A stretch of DNA of 64,000 bases from NCBI GenBank assembly GCA_937625935.1, contig OW569380.1, forward strand, positions 124,001 through 188,000, given 5' to 3'. Shown here in pieces: positions 48,741-58,100 of the stretch. Below the pieces are notes generated by a model that was not told the DNA's origin, searched no databases, and saw nothing but the letters and a program-made list of their open reading frames with translations. The stretch is from Tetramitus jugosus (taxonomy: Eukaryota; Heterolobosea; Eutetramitea; Acrasida; Vahlkampfiidae). Position 1 is the first letter of the stretch, and each line of letters opens with the position of its first letter. Position numbers and translations under genes: made by a program.

Positions 48741-48743
48741 CAT
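47478..48743 (-). CDS. LINE ORF1 protein, 421 aa, intact (copy m5)
   Basis: Residues about 20-100 form the first RRM-like unit (YAVWTTAPRGTAPSS, RVQVIKKGPKRFVAWV, IYPFVESFN). Residues about 105-190 form the second (KVVLHGVKGKTEDDIKAML, LKKHDTAFVVMESETYAEAL). A coiled coil follows at about 195-230 (VSKRLTKMYQELLAVVDDLR). Then comes a Pro/Ser/Thr-rich linker and a conserved end (PVELDLSNPDCELQSPQLNE, RSYQLARTTEPSD, KKRMNPVA). RNA binding and trimerisation are inferred from L1-type ORF1. The ATG and first codons coincide with target-like sequence (GCATGAACAAC), so the start may be supplied by the insertion site; a second in-frame ATG is at residue 8. Confidence 0.8.
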   Translation of the reverse strand: MNNTKTPMKKRTHTPVVREYENPRYAVWTTAPRGTAPSSKEVIITGKCDDSPKAALAKKIGLDFGDLLTRVQVIKKGPKRFVAWVTVVDDNIYPFVESFNRNKKMSGCKAALKHNVDCAKKVVLHGVKGKTEDDIKAMLGTTKVKNVLKKHDTAFVVMESETYAEALLRNVQSMPVEVEAKRFLPRPRDPVKAVSKRLTKMYQELLAVVDDLRHQVSVLKDMASVNRIPLASPSPRTPERISEFEPSTPSTTDDWESIMPESHPATPTTVTQEPTNNTIDEDARNRAILELVLNTSEVFKKVKKEIAARAIMVDRARSTTTEEDPVELDLSNPDCELQSPQLNEHKKRSARVTVGDTAANKIPARLASIKSGALRRSYQLARTTEPSDLTSGAPDGSGGPRNESLKKGSKQHSKKRMNPVA

Positions 48744-48763
48744 GCTTGGGTGAAGTTAGAATG
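48735..48763. other. Insertion target of the LINE stack upstream of tRNA-Phe
   Basis: GTTGTTCATGC-TTGGGTGAAG-TTAGAATG lies 24-52 bp upstream of the mature tRNA-Phe. Parts of it recur at the distal end of every stacked copy: 47327-47337 (to CATGC), 46140-46152 (to TTGGG), 44522-44542 (to TTAGA) and 44239-44254 (to GAATG). This marks four or five insertions at one site with slightly shifted break points. Confidence 0.85.
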
Positions 48764-48786
48764 TGTCGATCTAAATTAAATATACC

Positions 48787-48859
48787 GCCGAAATAGCTCA
48801 GTTGGGAGAGCGTGAGACTGAAGATCTTAAGGTCGCGTGTTCGATCCACGCTTTCGGCA
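48787..48859 (+). tRNA. tRNA-Phe(GAA)
   Basis: Acceptor GCCGAAA/TTTCGGC perfect, D-stem GCTC/GAGC, anticodon stem TGAGA/TCTTA with loop CTGAAGA (anticodon GAA), T-stem GCGTG/CACGC around TTCGATC. TTTT at 48863. Five LINE copies are stacked in its 5' flank, all oriented away. Confidence 0.95.
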
Positions 48860-48895
48860 CACTTTTACGAACAAAAACGGAACAGACATGCATAA

Positions 48896-49957
48896 ATGGG
48901 GAAAGGTTTGTGTGGGTCGAAGAAGACGTTCTTATTCACCACGTACTGTGTTGCAGTAGTACATCACATCTACGATCGATTTGAAAAGAGATTCGATTAC
49001 AAGGATTTTCAACTATTCCAACACGAAACAGGACTTGCCATCAAGAATAAGGAGTTGTACGATCAACTTTTACAAAACTCTGCTGACCAAATGAAACAGC
49101 TCGGAATCAATCAAGAACCACCCTCCTTTACTCATGTAGAGAGTTTGCTGAGACGACGCCAAGACAAGTCTAGAAGCAACACTGCGACAAGCCAGGAGAA
49201 GCCACAAGCAGGGCCCAATGATGAAAGTACTGTGGAATCCTTTTGGCAGCCCACTCAGTCAAACAAGTATATAGATGAAGATACGTTCGCCTATTTGGCT
49301 TCTTTTATTGCTATTCTTGTCTTGACACCAGTGGCGGTCCTGTGGGCAAGACAAACTATCGTGTATGGCCCTCCGATCTTGTATGAATACTTGCACTACA
49401 TAGAGAAGAAACAACTGGAAGAAGTGAAACAAACAGGAAAATACTCAGAAGAAAGAAGTACAACTGACTTTGCAGTCCTTGCTGCGTTGTTGCCTGCATA
49501 TCTACCACTCTGCACTTTGTACTTTCTATCAGAGACACCGCTTGCTTATTCTCTCTTGGGCACCCGAGAGCAGAAGAAACTGGACGATATCTTTTGTGAC
49601 AAGACGACTTATGACCCCAATGTTACCAATTTACAGATTGTCGATCTGAGATTATCGCACGGATCCGTCTTCGATCCAATTGATATTACTAAGCGTGTAC
49701 AACAAGCATCCACCCGTCCATCCAGCCATCAACCCTACACTGATCAGGTCGAGGCATTAGCTCACTATCAAGCAGCTTTGTTTCTCTCCTACTATATGTT
49801 TAAAGCTCAACAGCAGAAGCAAACCATGAGTCCACTACTGAGCTCCACCATCACGCATCACTTTAATGCGGCAATCTCACGTGAAACGAACCTAAAGGAA
49901 GAAATGATTCAGAACAAAAACAGATTTTATGAGTTAAGTTCGAGTCAAATGAAATGA
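48896..49957 (+). CDS. Hypothetical membrane protein
   Basis: 353 aa, beginning 36 bp after tRNA-Phe. Two strongly hydrophobic segments: about residues 140-160 (FAYLASFIAILVLTPVAVLW) and about 195-215 (FAVLAALLPAYLPLCTLYFL). The charged N-terminal and C-terminal parts (the latter from about residue 225) are helical and Gln/Lys-rich. The first ATG is used. No known family recognised. The Pol III terminator of tRNA-Phe and its own start are very close, so its promoter must lie over or beyond the tRNA gene and the LINE stack, or be very short. Confidence 0.55.
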   Translation: MGKGLCGSKKTFLFTTYCVAVVHHIYDRFEKRFDYKDFQLFQHETGLAIKNKELYDQLLQNSADQMKQLGINQEPPSFTHVESLLRRRQDKSRSNTATSQEKPQAGPNDESTVESFWQPTQSNKYIDEDTFAYLASFIAILVLTPVAVLWARQTIVYGPPILYEYLHYIEKKQLEEVKQTGKYSEERSTTDFAVLAALLPAYLPLCTLYFLSETPLAYSLLGTREQKKLDDIFCDKTTYDPNVTNLQIVDLRLSHGSVFDPIDITKRVQQASTRPSSHQPYTDQVEALAHYQAALFLSYYMFKAQQQKQTMSPLLSSTITHHFNAAISRETNLKEEMIQNKNRFYELSSSQMK

Positions 49958-50125
49958 CAATGCTTGATAATCTAAGGAGATGACACCAGTGATGATTTTG
50001 GTGCATCTAGTGAGTATGATTCCTCGCGGCCTTGTTTTATTGCTTCACCGTAGGCTACCCATATCGGCAGATATCGGAGTGTATGGTTTATAAAACTCTG
50101 AAAGATCTTCATTTCAAATTTTCTC

Positions 50126-51319
50126 TCATATACCTTTGATCAAAGATTGCGCCTTCTCAAAATCCTTCAATGCTTTGTCTCTGTCATTCAACTCACTGAC
50201 GTATAATGTGCCTCTCATTTGATACAGGAGAGGATTGTTTGGATCGAGTTGAATAGCTCTATTGTAGTCAGCAAGTGCCTTGTGGGCATCCCTTGCTGAA
50301 TACTCTTCCAACAAGTGAATAGAAGCCCGGTGATAATATGCTGCAGCCTCCAGCTTTGCAAATCGTGTGTCATTGGAGGCAATCTGCTTGCTCAAAAGAT
50401 CAATACACTTGCTAAAAGAATCAATAGCCTTCTCGTACATGTCAGTAAAATTAGAATAGTAGAGACCCTGGGACAAGTATCCTGGAGGATAGGCCGAATT
50501 GATTGACAAACACTCTTGAATGTCAGCCTCAATGCCTCGTCGACGTCGCTCATAGTCACTCTTGTCATCAGTCTTTGTCTTGTCATCTGAAGAGAAATTG
50601 ACATCATTCATTCGACCGCTAATAGCAATCATTGCTCTATCATTGTACGCCTGATACATGGATGGTCTTTTGTGAATGGCCCAGTCAATGTACACCAAGC
50701 ACTGAGACATTTCTTCGTCTGTCAGTTGATCCCCTCTCTGCATCCTCTGAATGTACTGCCGCGCAATAAAGTAATCAATTTCACCTGATAGCAATCGATC
50801 GTCGCGTGACACTGATTCACCCTTGGTGACCGAATAGTCACTCTCCAACAAGCTCTTCATCAGCTCTATTACTTGATCCGTGCTCATATTCTGCCTGTTT
50901 ACATAGTATTCAATGAGAAGGCGAATCGTGGTGCGATACTGGATCGATTCACTCACTTGAGACAACCAAACATCCACTTGTTCAACAGTCAACTCAGCAA
51001 ATCGGATCAAGTGAGCGAGTAACTCTACGACTCCAACATGATCCTCATTATGTACCAATTGTTTCAACAGATTGTACTGTTGGTTATTGTTCAGGTTTTG
51101 GTCCTTTGTTCTTGATGGCGCAAAATGAATTGCATTTGACTTGAAGGGCTTGAGATGCACGTGGCACATGCAATGAAAGGACCTTTGCTTTGAAATGGTA
51201 ACAGGCATGAACAGGGATTGAGTTGCAGATTTGACTGGAACAAGTGCAGATCTGTTGCTTTGATGAGCCAATCTGGGTGATAACAACAAGGATTGACGAC
51301 GTGCTGGAAGGAGGATCAT
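50126..51319 (-). CDS. TPR-repeat protein, possibly mitochondrial
   Basis: 397 aa. The N-terminus is Arg/Ser/Leu-rich without acids (LLPARRQSLLLSPRLAHQSN), as in mitochondrial targeting peptides. The C-terminal half has TPR-type helical pairs: AYNDRAMIAISGR, PPGYLSQGLYYSNFTDMYEKAIDSFSKCI, AAAYYHRASIHLLEEYSARDAHKALADYNRAIQLDP, LYQMRGTLYVSELNDRDKALKDFEKA. The last two are near-canonical (alanine at the A-x3-Y positions, D/P turn). TPRs bind partner proteins. The specific role is unknown. Confidence 0.75.
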   Translation of the reverse strand: MILLPARRQSLLLSPRLAHQSNRSALVPVKSATQSLFMPVTISKQRSFHCMCHVHLKPFKSNAIHFAPSRTKDQNLNNNQQYNLLKQLVHNEDHVGVVELLAHLIRFAELTVEQVDVWLSQVSESIQYRTTIRLLIEYYVNRQNMSTDQVIELMKSLLESDYSVTKGESVSRDDRLLSGEIDYFIARQYIQRMQRGDQLTDEEMSQCLVYIDWAIHKRPSMYQAYNDRAMIAISGRMNDVNFSSDDKTKTDDKSDYERRRRGIEADIQECLSINSAYPPGYLSQGLYYSNFTDMYEKAIDSFSKCIDLLSKQIASNDTRFAKLEAAAYYHRASIHLLEEYSARDAHKALADYNRAIQLDPNNPLLYQMRGTLYVSELNDRDKALKDFEKAQSLIKGI

Positions 51320-51381
51320 GGATACGTTCTTTTTTTTGCTTTTGAAAATAAGTGAAACAAGGTAAAAATAAATAGGGGTTT

Positions 51382-52464
51382 TTAGTAAGCTTTTTGAGAC
51401 TTCGAATGCTTGGCCTTCTTTGCATTGCGATTGGTCTTGTCTCTATCTCTCTTCGTCGACGATGAAGAACTTGCACTCTTGTCTCCTCTGTCAGAGGATG
51501 AAGATTCCCTTGCTCTGCTCCTGCCACCACTGCTACTACCTCCACCTCTTCTTCTACCACCTCTATGACTGTCACCACCACCATGAGAAATAAATATCGG
51601 TGTCGTCGTTGTAGCTGCAGTAGATGCCTGTGATGTGAAAGCTAAAGCTGAATTTGGTGTAACATGAGTCACACTAATCTCAACTGTTTGCTTATTTGCA
51701 TTTCTTAGCCGAATGCTACGGAATTGATGCACATGCTCAATTCGATCATCCCACATGTGTATCTTGGTTACATGTGGGAAATGTTCTTGAACCAACTGCT
51801 TCAGAGCTTCCATCTTGTAAATCATGGTGCTCGTGCGGCAATCGTTGGGACGAAAAATGGACAATAGAGGCCTCATCTTGTGACTGTTCATGATATTGAA
51901 CACCTTTTTACTGAGGAACTTGGATCGCCCAGTCATCATGATGGTTGCACAGCAATGATCCTTGCTGACAATATCTTGTGCTGTAGCTAATGATGGTTCA
52001 TCATCAACCATAGCTTCCTGATCATCAGCAGAATTTTTCTGCTCTGTTATTTCCACCGTCACCGTAGATGGTGTATTATTTACGCGCGCAAAAGCACTCG
52101 GAATATTAAAATTTGCAATGGAATGGTAAAAATCGGAGTAAGCGGGACCAGGCGTAATCGTAAACACCTTTGTGTCCAAGCTTTCGTGCGATGTCCACCA
52201 ATATTGAGAAACAGGGAGTTCTCGACCAGTAACGCGCTGATAGTGAAGGTTGGCGTGTGGACCTGGTTCAGGCGTATTGAACAATGTGCCATCAAAATCA
52301 AAAATGTGAAGTGCAGTGTAATGAGTAAATGGTAAATCTGGGTGATCGTGTTGTTGTTGTTTTTGATGAGAGGGATGAATGGCTCTGCGAGTGGGAGTCA
52401 ATTGAGTTACAAAGTGACTGGGAAGATTAGGTTGAGACAGTATTTTTGTTGTTGTCTTCATCAT
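51382..52464 (-). CDS. HAD-fold 'Swiss Army Knife' RNA-repair-like protein
   Basis: 360 aa. The HAD motif I IFDFDGTLF has the catalytic aspartates D56 and D58 and is followed by NTPEPGPH. WWTSHESLD and TITPGPAYSDFYH come next, then the motif II-like MMTGRSKFLSKKVFNI, and IHMWDDRIEHVHQFRSI at the end of the domain. This order matches the HAD domain annotated as Swiss Army Knife RNA repair-like. The C-terminal 80 residues are Arg/Ser/Gly-rich, typical of RNA-binding tails. RNA end processing (phosphatase-type) is inferred; the substrate is unknown. Confidence 0.75.
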   Translation of the reverse strand: MMKTTTKILSQPNLPSHFVTQLTPTRRAIHPSHQKQQQHDHPDLPFTHYTALHIFDFDGTLFNTPEPGPHANLHYQRVTGRELPVSQYWWTSHESLDTKVFTITPGPAYSDFYHSIANFNIPSAFARVNNTPSTVTVEITEQKNSADDQEAMVDDEPSLATAQDIVSKDHCCATIMMTGRSKFLSKKVFNIMNSHKMRPLLSIFRPNDCRTSTMIYKMEALKQLVQEHFPHVTKIHMWDDRIEHVHQFRSIRLRNANKQTVEISVTHVTPNSALAFTSQASTAATTTTPIFISHGGGDSHRGGRRRGGGSSSGGRSRARESSSSDRGDKSASSSSSTKRDRDKTNRNAKKAKHSKSQKAY

Positions 52465-52637
52465 TACTTTTTTGTTGTTGTTCGTTGGTTTGCTTGTTCG
52501 TTTTGATGAGAAGCTGTTGCTGGTTTTATTGAAGCTTGGAGGTTGTCTTGGATTTTGATGCGAAAAAAATTCAAGCTCGAGCTTGAAGAAGAATTTATGG
52601 GAAATAGGAGAAAAATTGTTGTTGTTTTGGTTGGCAT

Positions 52638-54353
52638 TTACTCGTCGTGGGTGGTTTGTGGTTCGGTTCCCTCTGTTTGTTGACCAGAACCTGATTCTTC
52701 GACTGTTTCTTCTTGTTTGAGAGAGGATTGATCGTCCAAGTCTTGGTCGTTGGCAGGTGTGTCATTCATCTTGTTTGTGGACTCTTCAATCATGTCTTGC
52801 TTGAACGAGGACTGATCATCCAAATCTTGATCATGAGCAGGGATGTCAGTTGCTTCACCAGTCTCCAACTTGTCATCCTGCTTATTGTCATCTGCTTGAT
52901 TCTGCTTGACAGCAGGCTCTGTCATATCCGTGTTGGAAATGTTGAGATTCTCATCGGTTCTGGCTGTGGATGCCTCAACGTCATCCAACTCGAATGCTGC
53001 ATCATCCAACGCCACATCGTTCATTGACTTTTTTGGTACGGTAGATGTGCTAGCCTCTTCTTGAATCTTCTCATTGATGAGTTCATTGACTCGACTCTCT
53101 CCTTCGTCCAACTTTGCCAACTCTGGATTGAGATGAACGTGATCATTGAGCCAATTATTGATCAATTTGAATGCTTTTTCACGATCCACCTCCAAATGAA
53201 TCGCATGCAAAAAGTTGGCCAAATAATAGTGAGTCTTATCTGCTGAACCAATCAATTCATGAAACTTTTTAGATGCCACTGCATCACTCACATAGTCCTT
53301 GGCACCGTGCAGAATCAAGATTGGTAATTTGAATTGTGCGGCAATCTCTGCATTCATCAACTGTTGAGTCATCTTTTCCAAATCGGTCACATTTCGCGCA
53401 GTCATATCACCCACTCGGAACGTGTCTCTCTGCAACACTTTTTGCATCACAACATCACTTGTCAATCGCTCTACGGCAACGTCCAACTCGATCGTATACG
53501 TCTGGAATCGCTTTGCCAAGAAACCAACCACTTTTTTCTGCCAATTTGGAAAATCAACCTTCAAATAAGGACATGTAGAAACGACACCTGCAATCACTGG
53601 TTCAAATTCCAACAATAACATATTCAAATGACTCAAAATCTGTTCATCGTCCTCGTCCAACTTGATATTGGCCTCCCATCCCATCAATGTAAACAATGTC
53701 AATCTCTCAATCGCCACAACATCACTCTTATTTGAAAAAGAAGCATTTTGTTGTTGTTGTTGTTGATCTCTCATGACAGAGACAATGAGACCCAACACAA
53801 TTTGTCTCACTGATCCAGTACCGTGCCCATAGAGATACACTGGTAATTGAGTCACGCCTTCTCTCGTCATTTCATTCTCCAAATCCTCAATCAAATGTTT
53901 TCTCGTTTGTTGTAGCACAAGGAGCATGTCTACAATGGATTGTAGAGTGTTTTTGACGTGACCTCGTTTGCCTGTGCTTCTGCCTGCACCACGCTGATCA
54001 AACATGCTCACACAAAAATCACAATTCGAAAAACGTTGACCAATGTTTTCTAATTGTCCGACGTGACTCGCAAAGGAATGACTGACGAGAAGAATAGCTT
54101 TTGGTGTGGAGTGTGCTCCTGATAGTTCATTATTGTTGTTTTTGAGAAAAATTTGATAGTATAAGCTTTCCTTGTCGTAGCTCGGAATGATTTGTAAGTG
54201 TTTGGCCTGTGTGTTGGCGTTCAACGGATTTTTTTTCTGTAGAAAGGCGGGCAAATTGTATTGTAAGGTGGGTTGGTTGGAGGATTGTGCTTGGTTGTTG
54301 TTATTGTTGGCGGCATGAGCTTGCTTGCCAAAAAAGGACGCTCTTCTCATCAT
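52638..54353 (-). CDS. Alpha/beta hydrolase (S33/monoglyceride lipase type) lacking the nucleophile
   Basis: 571 aa. The hydrolase fold spans about residues 50-410: ILLVSHSFASHVGQ, FDQRGAGRSTGKRGHV, the nucleophile elbow, then LPILILHGAKDYVSD with D353 and FLHAIHLEVDRE with a histidine near 383-386. The elbow reads GHGTG (176-180) where active enzymes have G-x-S-x-G, so the serine is replaced by glycine 178. Inserts are Gln- and Glu/Asp-rich. The C-terminal 150 residues are acidic and contain a tandem repeat (HDQDLDDQSSFKQ / NDQDLDDQSSLKQ). It is probably a non-catalytic member with a binding role, unless another residue acts. Confidence 0.8.
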   Translation of the reverse strand: MMRRASFFGKQAHAANNNNNQAQSSNQPTLQYNLPAFLQKKNPLNANTQAKHLQIIPSYDKESLYYQIFLKNNNNELSGAHSTPKAILLVSHSFASHVGQLENIGQRFSNCDFCVSMFDQRGAGRSTGKRGHVKNTLQSIVDMLLVLQQTRKHLIEDLENEMTREGVTQLPVYLYGHGTGSVRQIVLGLIVSVMRDQQQQQQNASFSNKSDVVAIERLTLFTLMGWEANIKLDEDDEQILSHLNMLLLEFEPVIAGVVSTCPYLKVDFPNWQKKVVGFLAKRFQTYTIELDVAVERLTSDVVMQKVLQRDTFRVGDMTARNVTDLEKMTQQLMNAEIAAQFKLPILILHGAKDYVSDAVASKKFHELIGSADKTHYYLANFLHAIHLEVDREKAFKLINNWLNDHVHLNPELAKLDEGESRVNELINEKIQEEASTSTVPKKSMNDVALDDAAFELDDVEASTARTDENLNISNTDMTEPAVKQNQADDNKQDDKLETGEATDIPAHDQDLDDQSSFKQDMIEESTNKMNDTPANDQDLDDQSSLKQEETVEESGSGQQTEGTEPQTTHDE

Positions 54354-54363
54354 GTTATTGTTA

Positions 54364-54830
54364 TTATTGTTGTTGTTGTTGTTGGTTTATCGTACAGGTT
54401 TGTTGGTCGTTTGGTCGTCTTTGTTTTTGTGAAGATCCTCTCGTTCCTTGTGGAATGTCGAACGTGAGATTCCAAGGTGTTTTGTTTTGTGACATCTGAC
54501 TTGGACCATTCTTGACAGCTCCGACTTGACGGTTATCACCTAACTGGCTCTGCCCAGATTTGAAGGCAGGAGCAGGAATAACAACTCCATCATCCTTTCT
54601 CCTCATGCCTTTCTCAGAGCAATGTGCAAGTTGCATCATCAAATTCACGAAGGGATGGTTCTCACTACCGCAGCGATGAAACTTACATGTTTTGAATGAA
54701 CCCAAGATGACCGAGATTTTTTCAACGTTTTTGGACCCACACAGAAAATTGACAATGCCGCCTCCGATTCTCGCATAAATTTTATCGCTTTGCTCGCTAC
54801 CTCACTCTGGCAATCATACATACCTTGCTC
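54364..54830 (-). CDS. Uncertain Gln-rich gene, incomplete or spliced
   Basis: The minus strand is open from 54764 (YARIGGGIVNFLCGSKNVEK) through KTCKFHRCGSENHPFVNLMMQ and PAPAFKSGQSQLGDNRQVG to a poly-Gln end at 54364, but has no ATG at its head. In another frame MYDCQSEVASKAIKFMRE begins at 54824 and ends early, so a frame join, perhaps by a short intron, may be needed. The C-terminal Gln/Asn tract abuts the hydrolase gene start by 10 bp. The opposite strand also shows short ORFs near 54700-54960. I cannot decide which is real. Confidence 0.35.
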
Positions 54831-55191
54831 AAGGTCGCAGTGATCAAGAAGACTGCGTCTTATCAGTTGGTTATGCTATTGCACTCGAAGCAGAGCAACT
54901 GGTATCATCTCTCACGAGATGTGGAGCGAAATTTCTGGCAGGAGCACCAGTTTACTGGTGCAAAACATTCTAGTAAAAAATTAATAGAAAAGACCTCGGA
55001 AGCAACTATTGTCAAGTCTGAAGTATGCCAGTTGACCAATGCTTTGGAAGATAACAACGAGGGATCATGATTGTTGTGAAAATAATTTATTGGTAGATAA
55101 CAAATAGTGGTTGCTACATGTTCTTTTTGTTCTGTTGTGCTTGAGCACGGAGGAGCCATCGAACTCTAATATCGTACGATAATCAACATGA
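54831..55191. other. Intergenic, uncertain
   Basis: Contains short plus-strand open stretches (SDQEDCVLSVGYAIALEAEQ near 54845-54900) that look protein-like but are bounded by stops. It may be an exon of an unidentified gene. Otherwise nothing seen. Confidence 0.25.
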
Positions 55192-58100
55192 TTACACAGA
55201 AACTTCGTCACTCTTCTTCTTTTTCACCTTTTGATCCTTCTTGTCACCCTTCTTCTGATGAATCTTCTCATGTCTTCTCAAATTCGAGCAAGTTGTGAAT
55301 CGCTTGCCACAACCGTCGTGAGAACAGACATATGGTCTTTCACCAGTATGAATTCTTTGATGCGTGTGCAAGTCACTTCTCCTAGCAAACCTCTTGTCGC
55401 ACCCTGGGTGGCTACAAGCAAATGGTTTGTTGCCATTGTGTAGCTTTGCATGACGTTTCAAGTTTGTGATATGAGTAAAGCTCTTGGGGCACTGTGGACA
55501 CTTGAATGGTCTATCCTCTGCATTTCCATCATCTTCTTCATCGGTAAAATCAGCATCTGACTCAATCTCAGCATCAGGATCAACATCTTCATCAAACGCA
55601 TCATCAATGGCTGCCTGTTGTTGTGCTTGTTGTTGATTCATTGCCACAGAGTTACCATTGTTCACTTCTTGTTGAACATTCATCATGACTCTGGGTGATG
55701 GGCTTGAATTCATGGGGATCACATTGTTTACTACAGCAGCAGTTGGATGTGGTTGGAATGCTGCTGTGTTGGACATGAGAGGTGTTTGATGCTGTTGTGA
55801 CTGCTGTTGCAACAATTGTTGCATAGAGGTCACTGGTTGCGATGATTGCTGTTGTTGCATTTGTGTTGGCATGACTTGCTGTGCCATCATTGCACCATTG
55901 TTGTTCACAAATGCTGGCTGCTGTTGTTGCAGTTGAGGGTGCTGCATTGCATGTTGTTGCTGCTGTTGTTGTTGTTGTTGCAACATGAACATTTGTTGCT
56001 GCTGCTGTTGAGTAGCGAGTGCATTGACTCCTCCGAAAAGGGTTTCCGATGGCCTTCGATTGTTATTCTCTTGCCAAAACATTTGTGTTTGTTGTTGCAG
56101 TTGAGAGGTGAAGGAGTTGTCTTGATGCTGAGGTTGAGCTTGACCGAGCATTCCAGTGAAACTCATGGCAGAAGGATTCTGTACACTAGGATTGCTTCCA
56201 TTTCTACCGAATGGAAAACCGTTGGGGGATAGAATTTGAGGCTGCTGTTGTTGGAACTGATGAGTTTGAACGTGAGCAGTCTTGTTGAACACAAAGGCAT
56301 TATTAGCATTGTTGCCATTGTTGTTCAGGGCCGTGTGGAACATGTTCTGTTGTTGCTGTTGCTGCTGCATCTGATGTTGCTGCATTTGTTGCTGTTGCAA
56401 CTGTTGCTGCTGCTGTTGCTGCAATTGTTGTTGTTGCAACTGTTGTTGGTGTTGTTGGTGTTGTTGTTGCTGCTGCTTGTTTCTGTTTGGCAACATCTTG
56501 GACAGGAAGGTACCAAAGAACTTACCCTTCTTGGATGTTGATACAGCACTTGATGGACTCTCTGTTTCTCCAACATCACCCATGCTGTTATTGTTATGAT
56601 GGCTCATTTGTTGACTCATCGATTGATTACTGAAAGAATGAGTAAACGAGTCATCATGCACATCATCATCGTCATCCATCATGGCATCCTTTGACTTCTT
56701 GTTCGTTGGTCCAACGCCAATGTTGAACGATGCAGACATGAAACGCTTCTTTCCCTTCTTTCCACTTCCGTTCATTTCTGCGTCTTCAGTCTTGATACTG
56801 ATTCCTTCGTCATCCATGGACCACCCGCCTGCATGATTACCACCGTGATTCAAATCATTTGGGTCATCGAATGGGAAAGGATGTCCGTTATGCTGTTGAT
56901 GCTGGTGTTGCTGTTGCAGCATTCTTGAGTGGTAGACTGGATTGGAAAAGGAGTCGTTTTGCATCATAAAATTGGAACTTCCATGAGAGTGCTTAAAATT
57001 CTCAAGATTGATTCCACCTCCGCTGTTGCGATAACCATTGTGTTGTTGATGCTGCTGCTGTTGCTGTGCAGCAACCGTGCTTCCCCTGTTCAACAATGAA
57101 GACAACGAGCTATTGGTGCTATTGTTGTGATTGGAGATGGAATGATGTGCAAAGAATTCATGAGTCGGTGAACTGACCAAATCATCACCTCTGGGTGAGA
57201 GCATGGGTGGCGATGCAATTCCACTGCCCAACGAAGACAATGACAATCGATTCATGCTGCTTCTTGGACTCGTACAAAACAGTGCACTGTACCTGGCACC
57301 ACCGCTTCCGCTACCAAATCCATTCATGATTCCACCGCCGCTTCCAACATTGCCCATACTTCCTATTCCACCACCACCAATGCCACCGCCATTGGCTCCA
57401 CCACTGCTACCAAAGTGAGGAACTTCCAACACGTCGGCCCAATCCATGGACAGACTCGCTCTAAAGGCATTCGAGTTTCGATTATTGTTGAAACTGCTGA
57501 TACTAGAGATGCTCAATCGACCTTCACTATTGTTTCTCGGGAGTCCACCCGTGCTACCAAAACTACCATGCGTATTAAAGAAGCTACCACTGCTTGATCT
57601 TCGATGATGACGCTGTTGTTGTTGCTGGTGCGGATGAGATGGACCGAGATGAGATGGATTTTGAAGGTGGTGAAGATGCCTATTGTTGGATGGTGAGGAT
57701 GGTGTTTGATGCTGGGAGAGTGACTGCGAGGGATGATTTACATTGAGCGATAGGCTGAATCGATTGTTGCTGCTGCTGTTTCGATTGCTCGTGGCACCAC
57801 CGCCTCCACCTGTATTGTAATGAGAGGACGTAATGGAGTAACTCGTCATGGAAGTACTAGAGTTGGATGTGATGGAGTCTCTGTTGCTGTTTGTTCCATT
57901 GTTGTTGTTGTTGTTGTGATGAAAGAACAAGTCACCTGCAGAAGAGTGATGAGAGTGTCTGCTGCTATGCTTTTGTGCATTCTTCCCGCCAAAAAGCGCC
58001 TTTTTGGGCTGTAGTTGATTTTCAAGTCGGATGTCGGAGAATTCTGGTGGGGCATTGGTACAACCAGTGGGTAGTTTAGCCAATGGGAAACAAAGGAATT

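Noticed and set aside
55846-56541. Leu-rich plus-strand ORFs
   Set aside because: Antisense of the poly-Gln tracts (CAA/CAG read as TTG/CTG) of the zinc-finger gene.
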